From Bacillota bacterium (GTDB taxonomy: Bacteria > Bacillota > Clostridia > Saccharofermentanales > DTU023), in assembly GCA_023426575.1 (NCBI GenBank), contig JAFAAL010000030.1, positions 10,933 to 74,932 on the forward strand: 64,000 bases of DNA, given 5' to 3'. Both the position numbers and the translations under genes were made by a program. Position 1 is the first letter of the stretch, and every line of letters begins with the position of its first letter. This document shows, in pieces, positions 9,580 through 18,534 of this stretch. The notes below the pieces were generated by a model, which made no database searches, had not been told where the DNA came from, and saw only the letters and a program-made list of their open reading frames with translations.

Positions 9580-10656
9580 CTAGGCGTCGAGGCCGAGGAT
9601 GTCCTCGATCTCATGGAGCACCTGCTCGAGATCCTCCGGCTTGGCATCGGCCATGTGCGCGATTCTAAAGGTCTTGCCCTTGAAGGGACCGTAGCCATTG
9701 GAAATCGTGAAACCACGCTTGCCGAGTTCCGTGTTCAGGGCCTTGAAATCAAAGTCTTCAGGATTCTTGATGCAGGTCACGGTCAGGGAGCGGTAGCCCT
9801 CCTTGGCAAAGAGCTCAAAGTGCTTGGCCGCCCATTCCCAGACGCGCTCGGCCATCTTTCTATGGCGCTCAAAACGCGCCTCGAGCCCCTCTTCATTCAG
9901 AATGTAGTCCAGCTGATAGTCGAGGGCAAACATGTGCTCGAGAGAGGGAGTGGAGGGATACTGATAGTCCTTCTTGACGCGCTTGGCGAGTTGCACGAGG
10001 TCGAAGTAGAAACCGCGGTTCTCGACGGTCTCGGCGCGCTCGAGGGCACGCTCAGAAATCGCTGCAATCGACATGCCTGCGGGCAGGCCAAGGCACTTCT
10101 GCGTCGAGGTGACCAAGTAATCGATTCCCCAGGCATCTGTCTCAATTTTGGCGCCGCCGAGAGAGGAGACGGAGTCGACCATGTAGATGACGTCGGGATA
10201 GCGCTTGACGACCTCGCCGATCTCGGCACAGGGATTCATAATCCCCGATGAGGTCTCGTTGTGAGTGACGGTAATCGCATCATATTTGCCCGTCTTGAGT
10301 GCTTCTTCAACCATTTCGGGAGTGGTCGGCTGACCGGGCTCGGATTCGAAGAAATCGGCTTCCTTGCCATTGGAAATCGCCATCTCATACCAGCGCTTGC
10401 CGAAGGCACCGACGGAGAAGCAGGCGATGCGCTTCTTGGAGAGGCAGCGGACACCAGCCTCCATGAGGCCGGAGCCAGAAGAGGTCGAGAGAATGATGAG
10501 ATTGTCGGTAAACATGAGCTTTTGCATCTTCTCAGAGATCGACTTCTGCAGTTCTGTCGCCTCTGGAGTGCGGTGACCGATCATCGGTGTCGCCATCTTG
10601 GCGAGGACGTCCTCACGGACATCGACGGGTCCTGGAATAAAGAGTTTCTTATGCAT
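9580..10656 (-). CDS. Class V aminotransferase, likely phosphoserine aminotransferase
   Basis: 358 residues from the ATG at 10656, which has GGGAGG upstream; the longer open frame has no ribosome site. The start KLFIPGPVDVREDVLAKMATPMIGHRTPE and the PLP-Lys segment TSTQKCLGLPAG (near residue 187) place it in the class V group that includes the serC-like and alanine-glyoxylate enzymes. Position before serA argues for phosphohydroxypyruvate to phosphoserine conversion. Specificity is inferred from context, since several transamination partners are possible in this group. Confidence 0.85.
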   Translation of the reverse strand: MHKKLFIPGPVDVREDVLAKMATPMIGHRTPEATELQKSISEKMQKLMFTDNLIILSTSSGSGLMEAGVRCLSKKRIACFSVGAFGKRWYEMAISNGKEADFFESEPGQPTTPEMVEEALKTGKYDAITVTHNETSSGIMNPCAEIGEVVKRYPDVIYMVDSVSSLGGAKIETDAWGIDYLVTSTQKCLGLPAGMSIAAISERALERAETVENRGFYFDLVQLAKRVKKDYQYPSTPSLEHMFALDYQLDYILNEEGLEARFERHRKMAERVWEWAAKHFELFAKEGYRSLTVTCIKNPEDFDFKALNTELGKRGFTISNGYGPFKGKTFRIAHMADAKPEDLEQVLHEIEDILGLDA

Positions 10657-10718
10657 GGAATAATCCTCCCTCTGTCTGCCGCGCATATTACCATTTCGGC
10701 AAGACACATACAGCTCGG

Positions 10719-10746
10719 ATTTTAACAGGCTATACAATAAAATCAA
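10719..10746 (-). promoter_or_regulatory. Promoter of the serine operon
   Basis: On the minus strand TTGATT (10746-10741), 16 bp, then TAAAAT (10724-10719), with TG one base before the -10. It lies about 65 bp before the aminotransferase start. Confidence 0.55.
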
Positions 10747-10786
10747 GTTGAGAGAGTTTTATCCAGTGAATTCGCACAAAAATATG

Positions 10787-13700
10787 TCAGTAGACGAGCT
10801 CAATGCGGCTGCTGCCATCTGCCTCGCTGCGCAGGCGAATCTGCTTTTGTAAGCGCTCGGCCAGCTCTGGAACGTGGGAGATCACCGCGACGACACGGCT
10901 CTCATCACTGATACTGAGCAGGCATTCATAAGCTGAATTGAGTGAATCAGCATCGAGCGTGCCGAATCCCTCATCGATGAAGAGACAGCCAATCTTCTTG
11001 CCCCCGGCATTGGCCCCCGCCAAATCTGAGAGCGCCAGGGCAAAGGCGAGCGCCGCCTTGAAGCTCTCACCTCCCGAGAGGGTCGATACTGGGCGCACCT
11101 TGCCCGTCCAGCGGTCATAGACGTCGAGGTCGAGGCCCATGCGCTTCCTGAGATCCCAGGCCTCTGTCCGCCGCCTCAGCTCATAGCGCGCCTCCGTCAA
11201 GAGCGAGAAGCGCCGCGCCGCCAGCGCCAGCACCTGCTGAAAGTAAAAAGTCTGAACAAAGGTCTCAAAATCGATCTTGGCACTTTGCGCCATCTGACCC
11301 ATCGCCAGCTGCTGCAGATAGCGGTGTGCCTGATAGTCCTCTTCTGCAGCCGCCAATTCAGAGAGCTCTCTCCTTAAGCTGGGCTGAGCCTCCACAAGCG
11401 CCGCCCGATCGGCCGCCAAGACCTGCTGGGTCGCCGCGAGCTGATCTCGCTGAGCTATCGTAGCTGCGAGCTCCTCTTCAACTCTCTCGAGCGCCGCTCG
11501 CAGCTCTTCTTCTGTCTCGAGCCCGAGCGCCAACTGCGCCCACGCCGCCGCATTCTGCGCCCGAGCCTCTCGCAGCGCTCGCGCCTCGAGCTCCGCAGCC
11601 TCCAACTGGGCTCTGAGCTCTGCCTGCTCTTCAGCCAGGGCCGTGGCAGTCAGGCCAGCCTCATAGAGCGCTGCCGTTTCCAAATCATGGGCACGGGCAT
11701 AGCTCAAAATTTCCTCCTGGCTCGCCTCGAGCGCCACGGTCTCTGCCTCCCGCCGCTCTCTCAACTGCCGCTGCAAAATCTTGACATCCTGCTCTTCCCG
11801 CTCCAGCTGCTTCGCCTGCTCCGCCCAGCTCTCCAGCTGCTGCTCCAAGTCAGAGACGCGCCGAGACAGCGCCTCTCTGCGCAGTCCGAGCGAGGCCACA
11901 GCCGTCTCTTCATCAGCCAGCGATTCACCGAACCTCTTGCTCAGTCGCTCCAGACGCTCCCGCAAGAGGATGTCGTACTTCTGGAGGACCGCCCTCGCCC
12001 CGTCGAGAGCCGTCTGACGACTGACCCCCTCGGCCTCCCAAGCCGCCAGCTGTGCCGCATCTGCGAGACGTTCCAGGCTGGCCTCCCAGTTCTTGATCGT
12101 GGCCTCGCCCTCAGCTCGCTGCATTTCTGTCCGAGCCTTCAACTTGGCAAAAGCCTCATGCAGCTGTCCCAGATCCTCCTGATATGCCTCTGCCTCTAAG
12201 CTCTCGGCTTCCTCTGCGGCTGGGAGGTGGAGGACCATGGCTGGGATGGCCGCAAAGACATCATTGAAAAACGGCGTGGCTAGGCTCTCTGGATAGGCCT
12301 CCTGAAATCGCTCTTGCAAGAGCTCTCGACTCTTGTCGTAGCGCTGCTTCTGCTTCCTGATCTCCACCGCCAAGCGCTCCTTCTGAGCGCTGTCATTGGC
12401 CAGTCGTCCCTGCGCCGTGATCAGCGCCAGGCGGAGGGCATCGACCCCCTCGCCCCGCTCGGACTCGTGAGTTCTCGCTGGATCTGGATGCTCAACGCTG
12501 CCACAGACAGGACAGGGGGTCTCGAGCACGAGTCCCCGCGCCAGATGTGCCGCCCAATACGCATCCTGCTGTTCTGACGCCGCCTGAAGCTCCGCCGCCA
12601 GGCGCTCAATCTCAGCCTCGACCTCAGTCCTCTCTTGCTCGAGTTCTCGCAGCTTCGCCGCCTCTGTCACCCATTCCCCATAGCGCTCCGCGAGGTCTGA
12701 ACTCAACTGATGGAGAAGCGCCAGTTGTACATCTTCTTCCTTGAGCTGGCTCTGTCTCCTCTCGACTTCGATGCGACGCCCTTCAAAATCCCGCCGTCTC
12801 TCCACTTGATCTTGGAGAATTTCATGCTGGCTGCGCCACGCTTGCAGAGCCTTCTGCGCCTCACTTGCAGCAGCTCTGGCCGCTGCCAGCTCGCCCCTCT
12901 CTGCGCGGCTCTCCTCGAGCTCTGTCTGGATATCGTCCAGGCGCGTCTGCTCAGCCCTGAGACTTGCCAATTCCTCTTGCTTGGCGGGCCTCCTCTCGAG
13001 AGCCTCTTCCAGCGCCTTTCGCGCCTCAGTCGAGAGCTTCAGGCGCTCCTCGAGCTCAGATTTTGCATCCGCCAGTCCCTCTAGGACCTCTTGTCTCGTC
13101 TGAACATCAAAGAGCCTGGTCTGCAATTTCTGGTAGTGGCCGAGCCAGACGAGGCGATCACGCTCTCTCTGCCGCAATTCCTCTGCCGCCACTTCTTCAC
13201 GCGCCCGCTCATCGAGCCTGCCTCTCTCGAGGAGGAGAGTCGCTCCCTCCCTGAGACGCAGGAGCTCCGCCTCTTGCCCCTCCCGCCGGGCATTCAAGTC
13301 GCCGAGCTGCGCCTCGCCATGTGAGAGCTCCGTCTCGAGCTTATGGACAGCCAGGGCACAGGCAGGTTCCAAGCGCTCGAGATCATAGTATTGAAGATCC
13401 GCTTGCCATTCTTCCAGGACGGCATCGATCTCGGGCCGTCGCGGCAGTCCAGTAAAGAGGCGATAGAGAGCCTCACGGCCAGACTGAAGCATCTGGCGCC
13501 GGCGCTCACAGTGAAGCTGCAGAGCCTCTTGCAAGTCGCGGGCCTGGTCCGTGGCAAAGAGCGTCCTAAAGATCTCGACACGATCCTTGCTGCTCGCATA
13601 GAGCAATTTCTGAAACTCCCCCTGGGCCAGCAGAGCCGTCTGCTTAAACTGCTTGGCATCGAGGCCAATCAGCTCACGAATCTTCTCTGAGACCTCGTTG

Positions 13701-14104
13701 ATCTTATTAATCTGAGTGCCGTCAGGCAGTGTCAAAACGACCTGGGCCGGCAAGTTGACCAGGCGCTGCAGCCGCGGCGACCAGAGCTCCTGCTGAGGCT
13801 GGCGCAGCAGACGATATTGCGTCGTCTTCCCCGCCTCCGTCAGCTCGAAATCGAGGCAGACACGGGTCTCGAGCTCGGGCGGCGCAAAATCAGAGCGCAG
13901 TGTCTTGACCTCGCGGTGTGAGCCAGAACTCTCACCGTAGAGCGCGTAGGCCATCGCATCAAAGATCATCGTCTTGCCAGATCCCGTCGGCCCCGCAATC
14001 AAGATGGGCCCCGGCGCCTCCAATTCTTGAAAACGCCGAAAATCAATCTCCTGACGCTCTGCAAAAGGGCCAAATGCCTCGAGAATCAATCTCAGTGGCC
14101 GCAT
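10787..14104 (-). CDS. sbcC: DNA repair exonuclease subunit SbcC
   Basis: 1105 residues, an SMC/Rad50-like ATPase that pairs with SbcD to trim DNA ends and hairpins. It shows Walker A GPTGSGKTMIFDAM near residue 40, long Glu/Arg/Leu/Ala coiled coils, the zinc-hook motif CPVCG near residue 540 at the turn, and the C-terminal signature LSGGESFKAALAFALALSD followed by Walker B LFIDEGFGTLD. Its start overlaps the sbcD stop by 13 bp, so the two are translationally coupled. Confidence 0.95.
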   Translation of the reverse strand: MRPLRLILEAFGPFAERQEIDFRRFQELEAPGPILIAGPTGSGKTMIFDAMAYALYGESSGSHREVKTLRSDFAPPELETRVCLDFELTEAGKTTQYRLLRQPQQELWSPRLQRLVNLPAQVVLTLPDGTQINKINEVSEKIRELIGLDAKQFKQTALLAQGEFQKLLYASSKDRVEIFRTLFATDQARDLQEALQLHCERRRQMLQSGREALYRLFTGLPRRPEIDAVLEEWQADLQYYDLERLEPACALAVHKLETELSHGEAQLGDLNARREGQEAELLRLREGATLLLERGRLDERAREEVAAEELRQRERDRLVWLGHYQKLQTRLFDVQTRQEVLEGLADAKSELEERLKLSTEARKALEEALERRPAKQEELASLRAEQTRLDDIQTELEESRAERGELAAARAAASEAQKALQAWRSQHEILQDQVERRRDFEGRRIEVERRQSQLKEEDVQLALLHQLSSDLAERYGEWVTEAAKLRELEQERTEVEAEIERLAAELQAASEQQDAYWAAHLARGLVLETPCPVCGSVEHPDPARTHESERGEGVDALRLALITAQGRLANDSAQKERLAVEIRKQKQRYDKSRELLQERFQEAYPESLATPFFNDVFAAIPAMVLHLPAAEEAESLEAEAYQEDLGQLHEAFAKLKARTEMQRAEGEATIKNWEASLERLADAAQLAAWEAEGVSRQTALDGARAVLQKYDILLRERLERLSKRFGESLADEETAVASLGLRREALSRRVSDLEQQLESWAEQAKQLEREEQDVKILQRQLRERREAETVALEASQEEILSYARAHDLETAALYEAGLTATALAEEQAELRAQLEAAELEARALREARAQNAAAWAQLALGLETEEELRAALERVEEELAATIAQRDQLAATQQVLAADRAALVEAQPSLRRELSELAAAEEDYQAHRYLQQLAMGQMAQSAKIDFETFVQTFYFQQVLALAARRFSLLTEARYELRRRTEAWDLRKRMGLDLDVYDRWTGKVRPVSTLSGGESFKAALAFALALSDLAGANAGGKKIGCLFIDEGFGTLDADSLNSAYECLLSISDESRVVAVISHVPELAERLQKQIRLRSEADGSSRIELVY

Positions 14105-15294
14105 ATCTCTGCTCCCACGATATCGATAATCTTCTCTTCAGCCGCCGTCAGCGCCCGACCGCCCTGCTCCTCGGCAAAGCGCTTGAACAAGGTCGTCATC
14201 TCCAGCTCCGGCTCCTCAAAAATCTGCTCGAGCTCCGTCTTCTCCTCGCGCTCAGCCAGAGTCAATTGAACCAGGCGCGGCAGAAGCTCAGAGATCTGGG
14301 CATAGGCATCTGGCGGCAGCGGGCGATCCGTCAAAATCACCTCACTATAGGCCTCTTTGAGACGAGTAAATTCGAGACTCTCTTCTCGAGCCTCGCGCTT
14401 CAAATCGGCCAAAGTCCCGCGCCAGCGCCTCAATTCATAGGCCGGGCAGAACGGCAAGAGGCAAAGTCTCGGCCTCTGACCTCGCTCTAGTTCCAGGAGA
14501 GGGATGCTCCTCTCGATGTCTATTTCGGAGAAGCGGAAGGGCCAGAGCGCCCCAGCATAGCGACAGCGCTCGTCACTGAGCGCCTGAGGGCGATGGATGT
14601 GGCCCAGCGCCACATAGTCATAGGCGCTGAAGAGCTCTGCAGAGACCTCGTCAGTCGCCCCGATGTAGAGGCGCTCCGAACTCGCCAGTTCTGGCCGGAT
14701 GCCAGAAGACGTCACCAATTGATGGGCGACGAGCACAGAAAAATCTGCTGCTGGCTCTGTGGCATGGTGCTGGCCAATCTCCCGCAGAGCAGAGGCGACC
14801 GCCGCCTCTGTCGTGCGGGGCAAGACTTCAGGCTCAAAGGCGCTGAGATCAATGCTTCTCAGAAAGGGCAGGAGATCAAAATCGACGCAGAGCCCTGCCC
14901 GCTCAAGGCGCACACGCATGACAAAGGGATCCTCAGTCAGCTTGACTTGATAGGCGGAGATGGACTGGGGAATGTAGATCTCATTTTCACCGAGAATCTC
15001 AGAGAGAAAACTCAGACCCTCCGCAGAGTCATGGTTACCGGGGACCATGAGCGTCGCAATGCCGAGGCGATGCAGGCTTGTCAGGAAGCGGTCGAGGACA
15101 GTTCGCGCCTCGACACTCGGCCGACTGTGATGATAGATATCGCCAGCGATGAGGCAGACATCGACCTGCTCCGCCTCAGCGAGGGCGACGACCCGCTCAA
15201 GGTCGGCCGCCTGCTCGGGGAGAAGGCTCAGTCCCGAGAGCTGATTACCCAGCTTCAGGCCGAGATGCAGGTCCGCAAGATGCAGAATGCGCAT
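14092..15294 (-). CDS. sbcD: DNA repair exonuclease subunit SbcD
   Basis: 400 residues from the ATG at 15294 (GGAGG 7-8 nt upstream); the longer frame would extend further into the MATE gene. It is a calcineurin-like metallophosphoesterase with motifs ADLHLG, GDIYHH, GNHDS, VAHQLV and GHIHRPQ holding the two Mn ions, and a C-terminal capping domain. It forms the nuclease half of SbcCD. The start lies inside the 3' end of the MATE gene (50 bp overlap). Confidence 0.95.
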   Translation of the reverse strand: MRILHLADLHLGLKLGNQLSGLSLLPEQAADLERVVALAEAEQVDVCLIAGDIYHHSRPSVEARTVLDRFLTSLHRLGIATLMVPGNHDSAEGLSFLSEILGENEIYIPQSISAYQVKLTEDPFVMRVRLERAGLCVDFDLLPFLRSIDLSAFEPEVLPRTTEAAVASALREIGQHHATEPAADFSVLVAHQLVTSSGIRPELASSERLYIGATDEVSAELFSAYDYVALGHIHRPQALSDERCRYAGALWPFRFSEIDIERSIPLLELERGQRPRLCLLPFCPAYELRRWRGTLADLKREAREESLEFTRLKEAYSEVILTDRPLPPDAYAQISELLPRLVQLTLAEREEKTELEQIFEEPELEMTTLFKRFAEEQGGRALTAAEEKIIDIVGAEICGH

Positions 15295-16657
15295 AGACCA
15301 ATCGCCTCCGAAAACATTCAAGAGCTATGACCATGACGATGCCCATGAGAATAGATGAGAGGGAGATCGACCACCAGATTCCGACGACACCGAGGCCCAG
15401 GGCCATCAAGAGGTGGCTGAGGGGAATCCGCATGACCACGCCCGTCAGGACCACGGTAGAAGGCAGGACCGTCCGGCCGAAGCCATTGAAACAGGCCCCC
15501 GCAACCATTTCAAGGCACATAAAGGCCTGGGAGAGTGCGACAATCTTCAAGTAGCGCGCCCCCTCGGCAAGTGCCGCCGGCTCTTGGATGAAGAGGCCAA
15601 AGATCGCCCGACTGCCCCCGAAGAGCAGCAGCGTATTGGCAAGTCCGATGCCAAAAATCAGGGCCAGGGCCGTCCGATAACCGCGCTGAGCGCGATCCAA
15701 CTGGCCGTTGCCGTGATTTTGCGCAATAAAGCTCGTCACCGCCTGGGCAAATCCCTCTGCCGTCGTCCAGCTAATGGACTCAATCTGCGCGCCGACCTTC
15801 TGCGCCGCAATCGCCGCATCACCAAAGCTGGCAATCAGGCGGGCGACATACATGGAGACCAGCGCAAAGCCCATGTTCTGTAGGGATACGGGGAGTCCCA
15901 TGCGAAAGAGGGCGGGCCAAAGTCGTACATTCTCTCGAAGATTAAAGATATCGAGATGCTGAAAGGGCTCGTGCCGCAAGATGGAGAAGGCGAGCAAGAC
16001 CGCGACGACCGCTTGAGAAAAGACAGTCGCCCAGGCAGCTCCTGCAACACCGAGATCGAGTCCAAAGATCAGGAGTGGGTCGAGGATGATATTGAGGATG
16101 AGGCCCGCCGTATTGATCCGAAAGGGCGACTTGCTGTTGCCACAGCTGATGGAAAGAGCCGTCAACTGCCGGCCGAAGTAGGCAAAGAAGACACCGATGG
16201 CCGTAATGCCAAGATAGGTCTCGGCCGCCCGCACTGTCTCTAGGTTCTGGAGGCGAAAGAAGGAGATGAGCGGAGCTCGGAGAAAGTGTAAAAAGAGGGC
16301 GACGAAGAGGCCGAGGCTGAGGGCAAAAGAAAGAGAAGCCGCCGCTTGCCGCCGAGCCTGATCAGGGCGACCCGCCCCGAGCTCGCGAGCCGCAAAGACC
16401 TGGCCACCCACCCGAGAGAGTAAGACGATGCCCTCGGAGAGCCAGAGAAACATCCCAGCCGTTCCAGCCCCGGCCACCTGCGCGACACCGACTTGCGAGA
16501 CCCAAAAAGTGTCCGTCAAATTGTAGGCGACTGAGACAAAAGAGGTGGCCATGAGTGGCAGCGCCAGGCGTGCGAGCGCACCCATAATAGAGCCGCTAAG
16601 CAGATCAACTTGGCGGCTCTTAGGAAGTTTTGAGGGAGATTGTCTTAGACGTCCCAT
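15245..16657 (-). CDS. MATE family efflux transporter
   Basis: 470 residues with about twelve hydrophobic helices. The N-terminal half starts with LSGSIMGALARLALPLMATSFVSVAYNLTDTFWVSQVG and the second half repeats the pattern (near residues 240-300), as in NorM/DinF antiporters that use a cation gradient to expel drugs or metabolites. The substrate is not predictable. It starts 7 bp after the stop of the membrane protein gene; no strong ribosome site is seen, so coupling to that gene is likely. Confidence 0.9.
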   Translation of the reverse strand: MGRLRQSPSKLPKSRQVDLLSGSIMGALARLALPLMATSFVSVAYNLTDTFWVSQVGVAQVAGAGTAGMFLWLSEGIVLLSRVGGQVFAARELGAGRPDQARRQAAASLSFALSLGLFVALFLHFLRAPLISFFRLQNLETVRAAETYLGITAIGVFFAYFGRQLTALSISCGNSKSPFRINTAGLILNIILDPLLIFGLDLGVAGAAWATVFSQAVVAVLLAFSILRHEPFQHLDIFNLRENVRLWPALFRMGLPVSLQNMGFALVSMYVARLIASFGDAAIAAQKVGAQIESISWTTAEGFAQAVTSFIAQNHGNGQLDRAQRGYRTALALIFGIGLANTLLLFGGSRAIFGLFIQEPAALAEGARYLKIVALSQAFMCLEMVAGACFNGFGRTVLPSTVVLTGVVMRIPLSHLLMALGLGVVGIWWSISLSSILMGIVMVIALECFRRRLVYAHSASCGPASRPEAG

Positions 16658-16663
16658 TTAAAC

Positions 16664-17644
16664 TTAAAAGGACATCAGCTGCTGGAGTAGGCTCAAGAAC
16701 AAGACCGAAGAGAGGATGAGGAGACTGAGCAGCCAATAGCCAGAGCGCCGATTCTCGCGGTTGAGCTCGTTGAAGCCGAGGGCGATGTTGAAGTAGAGCG
16801 GTAGGAGAGCCCAGGGGGCCAGCGAGAAATAGAGCGGCTTGTACAGCAGTGAGCACAAGAGGATGAGGATCATGGCAACACTGTGCATCAAGCTGGAGAT
16901 CGAGAGCGTATTGATGGCCAGCTCAAGCGAGCGAGGCTCGCGTTGCAGGAGGCGGAAGATGAGGAAGAGGCCGGCACCGAGCAAGACGAGGTTGAGACTG
17001 CTGTGGAGGAGATGAGTCCCAAAGATCGACCAGCCCTGCTTGCCGCTCATGAGAGCCTTCAAGTCGGTCCCTTCAGCCAGAGCCTCGCCAAAGAGGGCGG
17101 GCAAGTCAGCACCCATGGCCTGCTTCAAGACGGCGAAACCGATCTTGAGACCTGCCAGCGCAAAGAGGCCAGAGAGGAAAATATTGATGACGAGGAGGAG
17201 CGCTCGGCTGACCCAGGAGAGCTCCGCTCTGAAGACTGACTCTGGACGGACGCCAAAGAGACGCTGCAAGAGATTTCTAAAATCGGCACCCACACGGCGG
17301 AGGGTGTATTGCATGTCGAGACCCTGGGACTGCGACGCTCTCTGGCGCCCAGTTCTCGGGGCATCGGGGCGCTGCCGTCTCTGCGGCGGACGACGCCGTA
17401 GCTGCTCCTGCTGATACTGGCGGCGCTCCGCAGGACTCGGGCCCTCGCCCTTATAGTAATCGAGGGGATTGAAGTCACCCTGCTCATAGTCACGAGGATC
17501 GAGGCGGGGAATCTGACCCGTCAACTGGCCCGTGTAGCGGCCCGCGTACTGACCTGTATACTGTCTCTGACGGGGATCGACTTCGTTCTCATAGCCCTGG
17601 GCGTCAGCATTTCTCTCCTGATAGCGGTCATCGTATCTGTTCAC
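16664..17644 (-). CDS. Membrane protein with basic YTGQ-repeat N-terminus, unknown function
   Basis: The best start is GTG at 17644, 5 nt after AGGAGG; upstream in-frame sequence overlaps the divergent SDR gene and is not counted. That gives 326 residues. The first about 130 residues are polar and rich in Arg, Gln, Tyr and Pro, with four short YTGQ/YAGR/LTGQ-type repeats near residues 26-44. The rest holds five or six hydrophobic helices (from ALLLVINIFLSGLFALAGL on) and resembles a Yip1-like or generic tetraspan layout. I do not recognise the family. It heads the MATE-sbcDC gene string. Confidence 0.65.
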   Translation of the reverse strand: MNRYDDRYQERNADAQGYENEVDPRQRQYTGQYAGRYTGQLTGQIPRLDPRDYEQGDFNPLDYYKGEGPSPAERRQYQQEQLRRRPPQRRQRPDAPRTGRQRASQSQGLDMQYTLRRVGADFRNLLQRLFGVRPESVFRAELSWVSRALLLVINIFLSGLFALAGLKIGFAVLKQAMGADLPALFGEALAEGTDLKALMSGKQGWSIFGTHLLHSSLNLVLLGAGLFLIFRLLQREPRSLELAINTLSISSLMHSVAMILILLCSLLYKPLYFSLAPWALLPLYFNIALGFNELNRENRRSGYWLLSLLILSSVLFLSLLQQLMSF

Positions 17645-17733
17645 ATGATCCTCCTGGCTTGGGAGCCTCTTGATAGAATTTGAAAGAGAATATATCTCCT
17701 TGCCATCATAGCACAAAAAAGACGGATAAGGGC

Positions 17734-17739
17734 TATAAT
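17734..17739 (+). promoter_or_regulatory. -10 element immediately before the SDR gene
   Basis: A perfect TATAAT ends six bases before the ATG at 17746, the same spacing as at tnaA. No convincing -35 is present 17 bp upstream. Confidence 0.5.
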
Positions 17740-17745
17740 AACGGC

Positions 17746-18534
17746 ATGTCCAGAGAAAAGAACATGGCCTCACAGATCCTGATCACGGGTGCCAGCGGCG
17801 GCCTCGGCGCAGCACTCGCCAGCGCTTGGCTCGCGCCTGGCAAGCACTTGATTCTCCATGGCCGCGACGAGAGGCGACTCGAGGCTCTCAGCAGGGCTCT
17901 CTCACAAAAAGAGCCTGGGGCCGAGTTGAGCCTCATCGCTAGAGATCTCGCAGGTCCCGACGCTGTCACGGCTCTGGTCTCGGATCTCAGGGAGCGCTCT
18001 CTGGTACCCGATGCCCTGATTCTCAATATCGGCTATTCCTTGACTCGCGCCTTCTCAGATCTCACTATCGCAGAGGTGCAAGATCTCCTGGCGGCCAATC
18101 TCACAGCTCAAATTATGCTGGCACATCAACTGCTGCCAGAGCTAAGACAGTTAATCGTCATCTCCTCATCAGGCGCCTACCAACCAGGGCCCTATACCAA
18201 TCTCTACTATGCCTCCAAGGCAGCTCTAAGCTCCTGGACGACTGCTCTCCAGGCAGAGCGGCCCGATCTTGAAATTCTGCTCGTCTGCCCTGGCGCCATG
18301 TGTACAGACTTTGCCTGTAAGGCAGGGCGATCGCCTGCACCGCTCGCCCTGAGTCCCATATCTGTCGCAAGCGCCATCAAAAAAGCGGCCGATCGTGGCC
18401 GCCACTATCTCGCACCAGGTCTCTTCAACAAGCTAGCGATCGCTCTGACGAAGCTCCTCCCCGCGCGCTGGAATGCCCAGCTCATCAAGCGTCTCCAGCT
18501 TATGCAGGCGGAGAGCCCTGACATTCGTCGCTAG
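17746..18534 (+). CDS. Short-chain dehydrogenase/reductase
   Basis: 262 residues from ATG 17746; an ATG at 17764 (starting MASQILITGASGG) is an equally good match to the family start and would leave a short 18-nt leader. It has the Rossmann motif TGASGGLG, the NIGYS position of the NNAG motif, the catalytic Ser in ISSSGAY and Tyr/Lys in YYASK. It resembles the DltE/YqjQ-like classical SDRs acting on ketones or alcohols with NAD(P)H; substrate unknown. Its 3' end overlaps that of the convergent P-loop gene by 102 bp. Confidence 0.85.
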   Translation: MSREKNMASQILITGASGGLGAALASAWLAPGKHLILHGRDERRLEALSRALSQKEPGAELSLIARDLAGPDAVTALVSDLRERSLVPDALILNIGYSLTRAFSDLTIAEVQDLLAANLTAQIMLAHQLLPELRQLIVISSSGAYQPGPYTNLYYASKAALSSWTTALQAERPDLEILLVCPGAMCTDFACKAGRSPAPLALSPISVASAIKKAADRGRHYLAPGLFNKLAIALTKLLPARWNAQLIKRLQLMQAESPDIRR

